From: Candidatus Cloacimonadota bacterium
GTDB lineage: Bacteria > Cloacimonadota > Cloacimonadia > Cloacimonadales > TCS61
DNA length: 13,881 nt
Assembly: GCA_003647825.1 (NCBI GenBank)
Contig: QMNP01000014.1
Location: 1 to 13,881, forward strand
Direction of reading: 5' to 3'
Translations under genes and position numbers: made by a program
In this document: one piece after another, positions 1 through 7,985 of the stretch
Layout of the letters: each line of letters opens with the position of its first letter
Position numbering within the stretch: the stretch's first letter is position 1
The notes under the pieces: model-generated
Database searches by the model: none
Told to the model about the DNA's origin: nothing
Seen by the model: only the letters and a program-made list of their open reading frames with translations

Positions 1-12
1 GAGTGAGTTCTT

Positions 13-35
13 GTTACCAAGTTTGTCTTGGGAAC
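13..35. repeat. REP-like palindrome, copy 1
   Basis: A 23-bp imperfect palindrome. The arms GTTACCAAG and CTTGGGAAC pair over nine positions with one mismatch and enclose a 5-nt loop (TTTGT). Read on the minus strand it matches the palindrome at 51-73 at 19 of 23 positions and the one at 7132-7154 at 18 of 23. It lies beyond the stop codon of the MATE gene. No T-run follows it on either strand, so it is not a standard intrinsic terminator. I interpret it as a member of a small extragenic palindrome family. Confidence 0.6.
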
Positions 36-49
36 ACTGTGTTGTTTTA

Positions 50-74
50 CGTTACGAAGACGAACTTCGTAACG
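50..74. repeat. REP-like palindrome, copy 2
   Basis: A perfect 10-bp stem (CGTTACGAAG paired with CTTCGTAACG) around the 5-nt loop ACGAA. The inner 23 bp belong to the same family as copy 1 but lie in the opposite orientation, 15 nt away. Relative to copy 1 one stem pair is switched from C-G to G-C, a compensatory change that keeps the hairpin. It lies 12 nt after the MATE stop codon and could also stop transcription or protect the 3' end of that mRNA. No U-tract is visible. Confidence 0.65.
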
Positions 75-85
75 AGTATTTGCGG

Positions 86-1510
86 CTAAATCCTGGCTTG
101 CTTCCAGGTACCCTTCTTATAGATAACAAACGACCAGACAGCAATAACACAATTAGAAATCACCATCGACCACCAGAGTGCATCATAGGGATAAGCTGCC
201 AAAGGTTTAGCCATCCACTGTAAAAATGGCTGCAAAGCAGCAATTTTAACATACCGCATTGCCAGTCCGGAAAGCAGCAAGACAAATGGTATCCGCAAAC
301 CCCATAACCGAGTTATATTAAGGAACATATTCGGTTTTGTATGGCCGGAACCATTGAAAACTCCCATGAATAAAAATACTATCCCAAAGATAAATGAAGC
401 AATGGAAGTTACCTGGAACATCCTCACTCCAGTTTCGATCACCTCTGCATCATTAATAAAAAATCTGGTTAGCACAGAGCCAAAGAAGAAGAGAGTTGTA
501 CAACCCACAGCCATAATGCTCATGATCAACACAAAAGCCTTCTTCACACTTTGCACAGCCCGATCAATCTTCCCTGCTCCCAGATTCTGGCCGATAACTG
601 TTGCAAGTGCATTGCTAATTCCCATGGCCGGCATCATAAAGAATCCGGTGAGTCGGTTTCCAATGGAAAATACCGAGATCACAACTGTACCGAAACTATT
701 TACGAATCCCTGCAGCAGCAAAAAACCAAAACTGGTCATCGACATTCCCATTGATGCAGGAATACTTATCTTCATTATACGTTTTAACATTTCAGGATCA
801 GGTAGAACATTCTTCAGTTTCGGCATGATCAACGGAGCTTTTCTCTTCAGGAAATAAACTGCTAAAACAGCTGCTATGATTCGAGCCAGCAAGGTAGCAT
901 AAGCTGCTCCTACAGTTTCCAATTTGGGGAAGAAACCAATTCCAAAAATGAAGAATGGATCGAGAACCATGTTTATTGTAACAGAAATAATTTGAATTTT
1001 CATGGGAGAAACCGTATCCCCCAGTCCATGAGAAAAACTCTGGTAAGACAGAAAAATATACATAAACAGAACACCTACCAGGATAACAGAAATATATTCT
1101 CGTGCAACAGCAAAGATCTCAGGAGGAACCTGCAATAACACTAATATTTTATCCAGGAAAATGAAACTTCCGGTTATAAATACACCACAGAAAATCATTA
1201 AAATCAGAAAAAACTGACCAACAACTTCCTTCATCATATCGTGCTTGCCTGCACCTTTGTATTGAGCGATGAGAGCTGTACCGGCCACTACAAAGCCAAA
1301 ACCGAAGGAAGAAAGAAAGAAGATGAGCGGAAAAGCAATTCCAGCTACCGAAACTGCTCCCCGGGCGTTCTCCCCCAACTTGCCCAGCCAGAAAGCATCA
1401 GTTAAATTATAAAAGGTTTGGAAAAAGTTTGAGAGCATAATAGGTAATGCTAACCGCAAAAGGTTTTTCTGCAGATTACCTGTGGTCAGATCCATGCCTG
1501 TTTTACTCAT
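86..1510 (-). CDS. MATE family multidrug/Na+ antiporter-type efflux protein
   Basis: A 474-aa inner-membrane protein with about twelve hydrophobic segments, the usual size and shape of MATE transporters, which export cationic drugs and metabolites using Na+ or H+ gradients. The N-terminus (residues about 14-60) has the family pattern: a loading helix, then a PIMLSNFFQTFYNLTDAFWLG-like stretch that contains the conserved asparagine and aspartate. The second half repeats it around residues 245-330, with GISNALATVIGQNLGAGK, typical of the second MATE repeat. The ATG at 1510 follows AGGAG with 8-nt spacing. The gene sits 152 nt downstream of the S41 peptidase, with a terminator-like hairpin between them, so it may be transcribed separately. 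The substrate cannot be inferred. The family call is firm; the subfamily is not. Confidence 0.93.
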   Translation of the reverse strand: MSKTGMDLTTGNLQKNLLRLALPIMLSNFFQTFYNLTDAFWLGKLGENARGAVSVAGIAFPLIFFLSSFGFGFVVAGTALIAQYKGAGKHDMMKEVVGQFFLILMIFCGVFITGSFIFLDKILVLLQVPPEIFAVAREYISVILVGVLFMYIFLSYQSFSHGLGDTVSPMKIQIISVTINMVLDPFFIFGIGFFPKLETVGAAYATLLARIIAAVLAVYFLKRKAPLIMPKLKNVLPDPEMLKRIMKISIPASMGMSMTSFGFLLLQGFVNSFGTVVISVFSIGNRLTGFFMMPAMGISNALATVIGQNLGAGKIDRAVQSVKKAFVLIMSIMAVGCTTLFFFGSVLTRFFINDAEVIETGVRMFQVTSIASFIFGIVFLFMGVFNGSGHTKPNMFLNITRLWGLRIPFVLLLSGLAMRYVKIAALQPFLQWMAKPLAAYPYDALWWSMVISNCVIAVWSFVIYKKGTWKQARI

Positions 1511-1600
1511 ATTACTTTCTCCTGAAGCTCATTCTGAAAGATTAATTCTAACGTCAATAAAAACAATCGAAGGTGCATCAATTGAAGTTAACAGAAAATT

Positions 1601-1634
1601 AAACCCTGCCGAATTATACAATCCAGTAGGGTTT
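1601..1634 (-). terminator. Possible intrinsic terminator after the S41 peptidase gene
   Basis: Inverted repeat with arms AAACCCTGC (1601-1609) and GTAGGGTTT (1626-1634): nine pairs including one G-T wobble, with a 16-nt loop. It starts 29 nt after the S41 stop codon. On the minus strand the hairpin is followed by TAATTTTCTG, which is only moderately U-rich. It would end the long minus-strand run before the MATE gene. The large loop and interrupted U-tract make this tentative. Confidence 0.45.
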
Positions 1635-1662
1635 AAAAAATTTATCTAAACTTCTCTAGCTT

Positions 1663-3315
1663 CTATTCGTTTACAGCAGCATCTAAGGCCAGTTTCTTTT
1701 CCGCAGCATATTCAAACATGGCATCCAAAGTTGGAAAATCGTCAAAGATCTGCAGAGCTTCCTGCAGCTGGCTGTCTTCCTGAATTGCTATCTTATATTG
1801 CGCTACCGGGCCGAATTTACGGCCTACAATATTACTTTCCAGTTCGTTCTGCAGCCAATTATAAGTTGAATCCAGTTCGGCCTGTTCATACTCTATGCTG
1901 TCTTTTTCAGCATACTTCAAAAAATCATTTATCACGTTATCTGTAGCTTTGAAATCTTCGGTAATTTCGTTTTCATGGTCGATGTTGTAATCTACCGAAT
2001 AATTGAAGATCGTATTCTTTCTGCGGAGTTCAACCCCCATTTTGCTGAGCAGAGATTGTTTAATTTCCACATCCGGTGTAATACCGCCGCCACCGTAAAC
2101 CACTCTACCCCTGGAAGTATAAAATTCGTTTTTGTGGCTTTCTTCTTCGGCTTCTTTCTGCATTTTCTCAATTTCTTCCAACGGTACATCGCCATTCATT
2201 ACGCTTTTATCTTTTAAAAGTTTGTCGTTTAAATCCTTATGAATGCATCGACCCGATTCTATATAGTATTTAGAAGTAGTAACCTTAATTCCATTACCGT
2301 CAGATAGCGGGAATAACCTTTGAACAGAGCCTTTACCAAATGAGGTCTGCCCTACAACCAATCCTCTATCCCAATCCTGCAGAGAACCGGCAAAGATCTC
2401 AGCTGCACTGGCCGAGCCACCATTTACCATCACAATTACAGGGTAACCTGTTCGCATGCGATTGTAACGGGTAAAATATTCCTGGTTTGCCTGGGGTGTG
2501 CGACCTTTGGTAAATACTACAAGTTTGTCTTTACCAATGAATTCATTAACAGTATTTATTGCTTCACTAAGTAATCCACCAGGATTAAAGCGCAGATCGA
2601 TGAGCAGTCCGCGAATGCCTTCTGCTTCCAGATCATCCAGTTTCTCACGAAGTTCTTTGGTTGTATTTGCATTGAATTGGCGAATGCGGATATAACCAAC
2701 TCCATCGTCCATTTTGAAGGCATAAGGAATGCTGTGAATAGTAATGATATCTCGAATTATTTCGAAATCTAAAAGTTCTTTTACACCAGGACGTTCTATT
2801 GTAATAACAACTTTTGTACCTGGTTCACCGCGCATAAGTTTAATGGAAGCATCTGTATCTACACCAACTATACTTTCACCATCTACTTTCACGATCTTAT
2901 CACCCGCTAAAATTCCCATGCGATAAGCCGGAGTTCCCTCAATGGGAGATACAACCGTAATATAATCTCCTTTTTTATCTATCGAGATCCCCAGTCCCCC
3001 GAATTCACCTTTTGTGCTGGTATTGAATCTATCAAATTCATCTGGAGTAAAATAAGTTGTATGCGGATCAGTCTCATCCAGAAGACCTTTAATGGCTGCA
3101 TCAATCAGATCAGAGACATCGAGTTCTTCCACATAATTTTCTCGTACCGTGCTAAGCACTTCGCTAAATAATTGGATCTTTTTATACAGGTTTACTCTAT
3201 CTGGATTTTTGGCATCAGCATTAGAAAACTGGAATACCGTAATGGCAATAATAATCCAACCCACCAAACTAACAGAAAGAATTATTTTATTCGTTTTATT
3301 AAGTTTCAATTTCAT
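1663..3315 (-). CDS. S41 family C-terminal processing peptidase (CtpA/Prc type)
   Basis: A 550-aa serine protease of the tail-specific or C-terminal processing family, which trims the C-termini of periplasmic or envelope proteins. A single N-terminal transmembrane helix or uncleaved signal (about residues 10-30) places it in the periplasm. A PDZ domain spans about 105-180 and includes the GLGI motif at 107-110. The catalytic core follows: GGSASAAE carries Ser303 and FGKGS carries Lys328. The 25-residue spacing is that of the Ser-Lys dyad in characterised CtpB and D1 protease. FNPGG (243-247) is the usual strand-turn motif. The C-terminal 120 residues are charged and extend past the core. It lies 38 nt downstream of tmk and its ribosome-binding site is weak. 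Its substrate is unknown; cell-wall hydrolases are known clients in other species, and a lytic transglycosylase is encoded nearby. Confidence 0.95.
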   Translation of the reverse strand: MKLKLNKTNKIILSVSLVGWIIIAITVFQFSNADAKNPDRVNLYKKIQLFSEVLSTVRENYVEELDVSDLIDAAIKGLLDETDPHTTYFTPDEFDRFNTSTKGEFGGLGISIDKKGDYITVVSPIEGTPAYRMGILAGDKIVKVDGESIVGVDTDASIKLMRGEPGTKVVITIERPGVKELLDFEIIRDIITIHSIPYAFKMDDGVGYIRIRQFNANTTKELREKLDDLEAEGIRGLLIDLRFNPGGLLSEAINTVNEFIGKDKLVVFTKGRTPQANQEYFTRYNRMRTGYPVIVMVNGGSASAAEIFAGSLQDWDRGLVVGQTSFGKGSVQRLFPLSDGNGIKVTTSKYYIESGRCIHKDLNDKLLKDKSVMNGDVPLEEIEKMQKEAEEESHKNEFYTSRGRVVYGGGGITPDVEIKQSLLSKMGVELRRKNTIFNYSVDYNIDHENEITEDFKATDNVINDFLKYAEKDSIEYEQAELDSTYNWLQNELESNIVGRKFGPVAQYKIAIQEDSQLQEALQIFDDFPTLDAMFEYAAEKKLALDAAVNE

Positions 3316-3353
3316 AATTTGCCTACTTTACTAAATTTCATTTGATTCCGCCC

Positions 3354-3977
3354 TTAATTTTTAGTTATAAATTTATTTATTTTTTTTATTATATCTTCAT
3401 GGATCTCATCAATTGATTTCGAGCCATCCAGTATAATATAACGATCTTTTTCTGCTTTGGCTATTTCCAGAAATCCCTTTCGAACATTTCTGTGAAAATC
3501 CAGTGACTCCTGCTCCAGCCTGTCGGCATCCTGCTGTTTTATCCGCGATAAGCCAACTTCAGCCGGAAGATCTACCAGAAATGTGATCTCTGGCTGCAAA
3601 CCAAAGGTTGCGTACTTGGTAAGGCTGTCAATAATGTTTCTGTCAATTTTTCGGGCTGCACCCTGATAAGCAATAGTGGAGTCGTAATATCTATCGGAGA
3701 TCACTACCATTCCTTGGTTTAATTTTGGCAAGATCCACTGGCCAGTGTGCTGGCTGCGGCTGGCCATGTACAACAGCACTTCCGTGCGATCCAGCATTTC
3801 TATATTGTCGTTACTCAATAAGATCTCACGAATATCTTCGGAAATCTTTGGTCCACCCGGTTCTCTGGTGAGGAACACAGGTATTTGCTTACTCTGCAAA
3901 TATTCTTTCAGCATCTGGGCCTGAGTAGATTTACCACAGCCCTCAATGCCTTCAAATGTTATAAATAGCCCTTTCAT
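3354..3977 (-). CDS. tmk: Thymidylate kinase (dTMP kinase)
   Basis: A 207-aa cytosolic enzyme, normal length, that phosphorylates dTMP to dTDP with ATP, an essential step of dTTP synthesis. The P-loop GIEGCGKST is at residues 10-18. TREPGG (37-42) and the DRYYDSTIAYQG block (95-106) bind and orient dTMP. The LID region carries DRLE around 152-155. The ATG at 3977 follows GAAGGA with 6-nt spacing. It lies 66 nt downstream of rimI and 38 nt upstream of the S41 peptidase gene, all on the minus strand, so co-transcription is likely. Confidence 0.97.
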   Translation of the reverse strand: MKGLFITFEGIEGCGKSTQAQMLKEYLQSKQIPVFLTREPGGPKISEDIREILLSNDNIEMLDRTEVLLYMASRSQHTGQWILPKLNQGMVVISDRYYDSTIAYQGAARKIDRNIIDSLTKYATFGLQPEITFLVDLPAEVGLSRIKQQDADRLEQESLDFHRNVRKGFLEIAKAEKDRYIILDGSKSIDEIHEDIIKKINKFITKN

Positions 3978-3997
3978 AATTTATCCTTCAATTGCCT

Positions 3998-4032
3998 TTC
4001 TGAGAACAACGTATAAGAAACCTCAGAATGAC
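3998..4032. repeat. Small inverted repeat, possible remnant of a dispersed repeat
   Basis: The 7-bp arms TTCTGAG (3998-4004) and CTCAGAA (4022-4028) flank 17 nt in the rimI-tmk gap. The right end, CTCAGAATGAC, resembles the end of a repeat (GTCATTCTGAG on the other strand) that I recall from many bacterial genomes. The match is short, so a chance palindrome remains possible. Confidence 0.25.
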
Positions 4033-4043
4033 AACAACTTCTA

Positions 4044-4511
4044 TTAATCTATTTCTTCCTGTTTCTGCAGGAAGCTCATCCCCAGCATCAACGCATCTTC
4101 TACCGGATGGTTATAATATTTTTTTCTTTTACCCAAAATCTCAAATCCAAATTTCTGATATAATGCTATGGCTGCAGCATTTGACTCCCGCACTTCCAAA
4201 AAGAATTTAAAGCATTTCTGACTCAATAGCCTGGCAATGATAAACTTTAACATTGCTTCTCCGAAACCTTGTTTTTGCTGCTCGGGTGCTACTCCAACAT
4301 TCGTAATATTGAACTCATCGAAAAGCAGCAAACCGCAGATATAACCTAAGATTTTCCCAGTTTCTTTTGCTGTAAGCACAAAAGCAAAACCAGAATTTAT
4401 TTCCTGCAGGAACATATCCCTTGACCAGGGAGATGAAAACAACTGTTTTTCCAATTCCATTATAGCAGGAATATCCGGAATCTGCATTTCCCGTATTTCA
4501 CAATCTATCAT
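4044..4511 (-). CDS. rimI: Ribosomal-protein-alanine N-acetyltransferase (RimI-like GNAT)
   Basis: A 155-aa single-domain GNAT acetyltransferase. It transfers acetyl from acetyl-CoA to the N-terminal amine of a protein, in the prototype ribosomal protein S18. The acetyl-CoA-binding motif VGVAPEQQKQGFG is at residues 72-84 (pattern Q-x-x-G-x-G). The block LEVRESN...ALYQKFGFE (105-123) is the RimI signature; Glu106 and Tyr118 match the catalytic positions of E. coli RimI by pattern. The early SSPWS...F motif (residues 26-34) is also typical of the subfamily. It starts 3 nt after the transglycosylase stop codon with only a weak ribosome-binding site, which suggests translational coupling. The GNAT call is firm. 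RimI is likely from the LEVR motif, but the substrate is inferred. Confidence 0.9.
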   Translation of the reverse strand: MIDCEIREMQIPDIPAIMELEKQLFSSPWSRDMFLQEINSGFAFVLTAKETGKILGYICGLLLFDEFNITNVGVAPEQQKQGFGEAMLKFIIARLLSQKCFKFFLEVRESNAAAIALYQKFGFEILGKRKKYYNHPVEDALMLGMSFLQKQEEID

Positions 4512-4514
4512 TTT

Positions 4515-6011
4515 CTAATAATATAATTTTTGTCCAGGTCTGATAATTACGATTCCATTATTATTTTTTAAACCATTATTTGCTATGATCCATTTACTGG
4601 TAACACCCAGCCGTCCCGCAATTCCGCCAACAGTATCACCTTTTTTTACAATATATGATCTACTACCCTGTTTGGTGGAACCAGATCCGTATAACTTCAG
4701 TTTCTGGCCAGGATAGATCGTGTTTGATTTCAGGTTATTCAAACTTTTAATGGTTGCAACTTTAGTTTTATATTTGTTAGCGATCTTCCAGAGACTATCA
4801 CCTTTTTTTACAGTGTGATGTGTGAAGAAACCTGCATTAGCTTGCAGGAATTGTTTTTCCAGAGCTATCAGTTTTTCATGATCAACTCCATTTCCGTTTG
4901 GAACCAGAATTTGATAATCTCCTGGAGGAAGTACAACGTTGTTAATAGCAGAATACTTTTTGCGGCTTTGTTTGTAAATGTTGATCCAGGGATTCAATTC
5001 CAGGATCCTTCCAATAGATGTTCCCTGAGCTTTGGCCCAGTCATCGATCTTATAATGACCTTTTAAGTAAATTCCAGTATTGTGTGCATAGCTTAACAAT
5101 GGATCTTGTCTTTCAAAGGTTTTGCCGAAAATAGCTTCTTCATTTTCGAATATAAGTTTAATCGCTGCAGCTCTCCAAACATATTTATGTGTTTCGTCCA
5201 CTCGCATCAGTAGTTCAAAGAAATTGTAAACTTCCTGGTTCTTGATAACTTTGGCTATGCTTCCTGGGCCTGCGTTATAGGCACTCATTGCCAGCAGCCA
5301 ATCCTGAGCTCCGCGAGCTGCCAGATAATTGTAACTGTTTTGCAGATATTTAGCAGCAGATACTGTAGACTTAAAAACATCCCGTCTTTCGTCCACAAAA
5401 GAATTGATGCGCATTTTATACCCTTTTGCTGTTTTGGGCATAAATTGCCAGATGCCCACAGCTCCGACTCGTGATCCGGCCATCGGGTTAAGCTGGCTTT
5501 CAGCAATTGCCAGATATTTTACGTCTAAAGGAATATTGTATTGAGTGAAAACAGAATCGAAATAAGAAAAATATTTTCCACTACGGGGAATGAATTTATG
5601 AGCATTTTTAAGCTCCTGGTAAAAGATAGTTTCAAATTTATCGAGAACTCTCTCGTTAGTAAGATCAAAAACTCTTCCGGCAAAAACCATGGAATCCGGT
5701 ATTTGAAAATCATTATTCACAGCAACTCTGCTATTAGATATGTCCAGTGCCGTTTCCAGAGAATCAATTGTGAATCTTAAATCCTCAATAAGCCAATACA
5801 AGGAATCAATTTCACTGTTTTTTATTGTAATCAGAAATTCGGATGAATCTTTAATTGTATCTTCTACAACGCTATCATTGCTATTCTCTTCAATTTTCTC
5901 AATCGGTCTTTTGTCAGCTTGGTAGGAATTAACAGGTTCTTCCATTTTATTGGCTGAACAACCGAATAGAACCAAAATCAGCAAACTGGAAATGAGTAAT
6001 ATTTTTTTCAT
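4515..6011 (-). CDS. Membrane-bound lytic murein transglycosylase, MltD-like lipoprotein with two LysM domains
   Basis: A 498-aa predicted lipoprotein. A lipobox ends at Cys18 (LFGC), so the mature protein should be membrane-anchored facing the periplasm. Residues 20-100 are an acidic, partly coiled linker. The SLT domain (family 1) spans about 140-290, with the catalytic Glu171 in AIAESQLNP, the GAVGIWQFMP motif at 183-192 and AYNAGPG at 244-250. It cleaves peptidoglycan glycan strands to form 1,6-anhydro-muropeptides. Two LysM peptidoglycan-binding modules close the protein (about 399-440 and 452-497), each with a V/IKKGD motif and a final PGQKL. The order SLT then LysM is that of MltD. The ATG overlaps the last base of the rfbB stop codon (TAATG) and has GGAG 8 nt upstream. 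rimI follows after 3 nt. Confidence 0.94.
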   Translation of the reverse strand: MKKILLISSLLILVLFGCSANKMEEPVNSYQADKRPIEKIEENSNDSVVEDTIKDSSEFLITIKNSEIDSLYWLIEDLRFTIDSLETALDISNSRVAVNNDFQIPDSMVFAGRVFDLTNERVLDKFETIFYQELKNAHKFIPRSGKYFSYFDSVFTQYNIPLDVKYLAIAESQLNPMAGSRVGAVGIWQFMPKTAKGYKMRINSFVDERRDVFKSTVSAAKYLQNSYNYLAARGAQDWLLAMSAYNAGPGSIAKVIKNQEVYNFFELLMRVDETHKYVWRAAAIKLIFENEEAIFGKTFERQDPLLSYAHNTGIYLKGHYKIDDWAKAQGTSIGRILELNPWINIYKQSRKKYSAINNVVLPPGDYQILVPNGNGVDHEKLIALEKQFLQANAGFFTHHTVKKGDSLWKIANKYKTKVATIKSLNNLKSNTIYPGQKLKLYGSGSTKQGSRSYIVKKGDTVGGIAGRLGVTSKWIIANNGLKNNNGIVIIRPGQKLYY

Positions 6012-7099
6012 TAATTCGACTCCGTTAGTCTGGATTCATAAGTTTCTTTAAAATACTGCATATATTCACCGGAATTGATTTGCTCGATCCAATCCAGATG
6101 CGATTTATACCAGAGGATTGTCTGCTCGATACCTTCTTTAAAATCAATCTGCGGTTTCCAACCCAGTTCTTTTTTTATTTTGTCTGTTTTTACAGAATAA
6201 CGGAAGTCGTGACCCTGTCTATCCAGCACAAATTGAATATGAGATTTTGATTCCGGAAATTGTTTTAAAAGAAATTCGGCCAATTTCACATTTTCCCATT
6301 CTTCTCCGGTTCCCACATTATAGATTTCACCCGAGCGTCCATTGTGCAAAACAAGATCAATTGCACGGCAGTTATCTTCCACATGGATCCATTCGCGAAT
6401 ATTGCGGCCATCACCATAAACAGGCAGTTCTTCATTGATTAAAGAATTGTAGATCATCACAGGAATCAATTTTTCTGGAAATTGATAAGTTCCGTAGTTG
6501 TTGCAGGAACGCACAATATTTACTCTTTGCCCGTAAGTTTGGTGGGCAACTCTTATCAAGAAATCTGCAGATGCTTTGCTGGCTGCATATGGATTATTGG
6601 GGCATAATGGAGATTCTTCATGGCATGATTCACCTTTGCCGATAGAACCATATACTTCATCTGTTGAGATTTGAACGAATTTTTCTATCTGGTGTTCCCG
6701 AGCATGATTCAAAAGATTCTGCGTTCCTAAAATGTTGGTTTGCAAGAAAATATCCGGATTCAAAATACTACGGTCCACATGAGATTCTGCTGCAAAATGA
6801 ACCACAAAATGTGGATTGAATTCTTCGAATACATTCTTTACATCTTTGACATTAGCTACATCACCCCGAACAAATACATAATGAGGGTTCTCTTCAATGG
6901 TAACCAGATTATTCAAATTACCTGCATAAGTTAATTTATCAAAATTTATGATCTTGTAATCGGGATATTTTTTTAGTAAAAATCGTATGAAATTGGAGCC
7001 GATAAATCCTGCTCCTCCGGTTACTAATACTATCTTGCTCGAAGTATTTGATTCACCATCATCAAAAAAATTAAAAAGGCCTGTTACGTAATTTGCCAT
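6011..7099 (-). CDS. rfbB: dTDP-glucose 4,6-dehydratase with a short N-terminal extension
   Basis: A 362-aa extended short-chain dehydrogenase. It converts dTDP-glucose to dTDP-4-keto-6-deoxyglucose, the precursor of rhamnose and other deoxysugars in surface polysaccharide. The NAD-binding motif GGAGFIG is at residues 28-34. STDEVYG (145-151) supplies the catalytic Thr-Asp-Glu, and Tyr171/Lys175 form YxxxK. CNNYGTYQFPEKLIPVMI-type and GDGRNIREW motifs, characteristic of RfbB, follow at about 199-227. The first 21 residues precede the normal family start. The ATG at 7099 has AAGGA with 5-nt spacing and I see no ATG, GTG or TTG between it and the fold, so the extension appears real. No rfbA, rfbC or rfbD lies in the window. 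The next gene downstream overlaps by 1 nt. A related NDP-sugar dehydratase is less likely. Confidence 0.93.
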   Translation of the reverse strand: MANYVTGLFNFFDDGESNTSSKIVLVTGGAGFIGSNFIRFLLKKYPDYKIINFDKLTYAGNLNNLVTIEENPHYVFVRGDVANVKDVKNVFEEFNPHFVVHFAAESHVDRSILNPDIFLQTNILGTQNLLNHAREHQIEKFVQISTDEVYGSIGKGESCHEESPLCPNNPYAASKASADFLIRVAHQTYGQRVNIVRSCNNYGTYQFPEKLIPVMIYNSLINEELPVYGDGRNIREWIHVEDNCRAIDLVLHNGRSGEIYNVGTGEEWENVKLAEFLLKQFPESKSHIQFVLDRQGHDFRYSVKTDKIKKELGWKPQIDFKEGIEQTILWYKSHLDWIEQINSGEYMQYFKETYESRLTESN

Positions 7100-7131
7100 T
7101 GTTTTCCTTAAAATTTACAATTTTGCTATGT

Positions 7132-7154
7132 GTTCCCAAAACCATCCTGGGAAC
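7132..7154. repeat. REP-like palindrome, copy 3
   Basis: A 23-bp palindrome with 7-bp arms GTTCCCA and TGGGAAC and a 9-nt centre, in the 72-nt gap between cdsA and rfbB. It matches copy 1 (minus-strand reading) at 18 of 23 positions, has the same total length and identical outer bases, and is also preceded by T or GT. No T-run follows it on the minus strand (the next bases are ACATAGC), so it may modulate rather than end cdsA-rfbB read-through. Confidence 0.5.
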
Positions 7155-7171
7155 AGGATTATGATTATTTT

Positions 7172-7954
7172 TCATAAAAAATACAGTAGTGCATAAAAAA
7201 CCGGAGCAGCTATCACCAAACTGTCAAACCGATCTAAAATTCCACCATGACCCGGTAGAAAATTGGAGCTGTCTTTAACATCAGCATCACGTTTTATCAT
7301 CGATTCAAACAGATCTCCCATCTGTCCAAAAAAGCCTGCGGAAACTGCCAGTGATAGTGTTTGCAATAAAGTGAAATTGCCAAAGTATCCAAAAATGAAA
7401 GCTGCTATAAAACTCATCAAGATTCCAGCTATAAAACCTTCTGCAGATTTGTTTGGACTGGCATGGAATATTCCACGATGTTTACCAAAATATTTACCTC
7501 CAAAGTAAGCTGCAGTATCTGTTAGCCATATCATACCCATCAAACTGAAAATAAGAAAAGCACCGTTATCCATCAGGCGGATCCTGAAGATACTTGCCAT
7601 GAATATCGAAGTATAGATCACAAAGAAAACTGAAGCTGAGATTCGACCGAAAGATCCTTCTAATCTATTGCGAAGGATATCGACACCAGTAACTATTAGA
7701 AATATAAATAATAAAGAAAGTACAACTTCATTTAAACTTGTATATGCTGCAGCAAAGAAAACAAGAATACTTAGAGGTAAAACAATGCGCGGCATATTCA
7801 AACCTTTTGTTATAAATATCTCTCTAAGCTCGAACATTTGTAAAAAGACAACCATCGATAAAAAAGAAGAAAGAGCAATTCCACCTGCAAAGAATATGTG
7901 TATGATGGAAGGTACAAAGAATAAAGCTATTGCTAAACGTTTTATAAGATTCAT
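7172..7954 (-). CDS. cdsA: Phosphatidate cytidylyltransferase (CDP-diglyceride synthase)
   Basis: A 260-aa integral membrane enzyme that makes CDP-diacylglycerol from phosphatidate and CTP, the branch point of phospholipid synthesis. It has around seven or eight hydrophobic segments. The C-terminal family signature is complete at about residues 218-242: S-x-x-KR, then KDSSNFLPGHGG and a final DR. A conserved WLTDTAAYFGGK block lies at about 143-154. I place the start at the ATG at 7954 because GAGG stands 8 nt upstream and the protein then begins with the usual MNLIKRLA. A longer frame opens with TTG at 8002 and would overlap uppS by 17 nt, but it adds 16 acidic residues not expected before the first helix. 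It directly follows uppS, a common pairing in bacteria. Confidence 0.95.
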   Translation of the reverse strand: MNLIKRLAIALFFVPSIIHIFFAGGIALSSFLSMVVFLQMFELREIFITKGLNMPRIVLPLSILVFFAAAYTSLNEVVLSLLFIFLIVTGVDILRNRLEGSFGRISASVFFVIYTSIFMASIFRIRLMDNGAFLIFSLMGMIWLTDTAAYFGGKYFGKHRGIFHASPNKSAEGFIAGILMSFIAAFIFGYFGNFTLLQTLSLAVSAGFFGQMGDLFESMIKRDADVKDSSNFLPGHGGILDRFDSLVIAAPVFYALLYFL

Positions 7955-7962
7955 TATATTAT

Positions 7963-7966
7963 CCTC
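7963..7966 (-). promoter_or_regulatory. Shine-Dalgarno GAGG that fixes the cdsA start
   Basis: The minus strand reads TTGAGGATAATATAATG: GAGG, 8 nt, then ATG. This supports the ATG at 7954 over the TTG at 8002. Confidence 0.7.
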
Positions 7967-7985
7967 AACAAACTTCTCGAAAAGT

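Noticed and set aside
50..74. Intrinsic terminator for the MATE gene
   Set aside because: The stem is strong but no U-rich tract follows on either strand, and the sequence belongs to a repeat family.
354..857. 167-aa plus-strand open frame
   Set aside because: It is antisense to the well-supported MATE gene, has no recognisable motif and is explained as a shadow frame.
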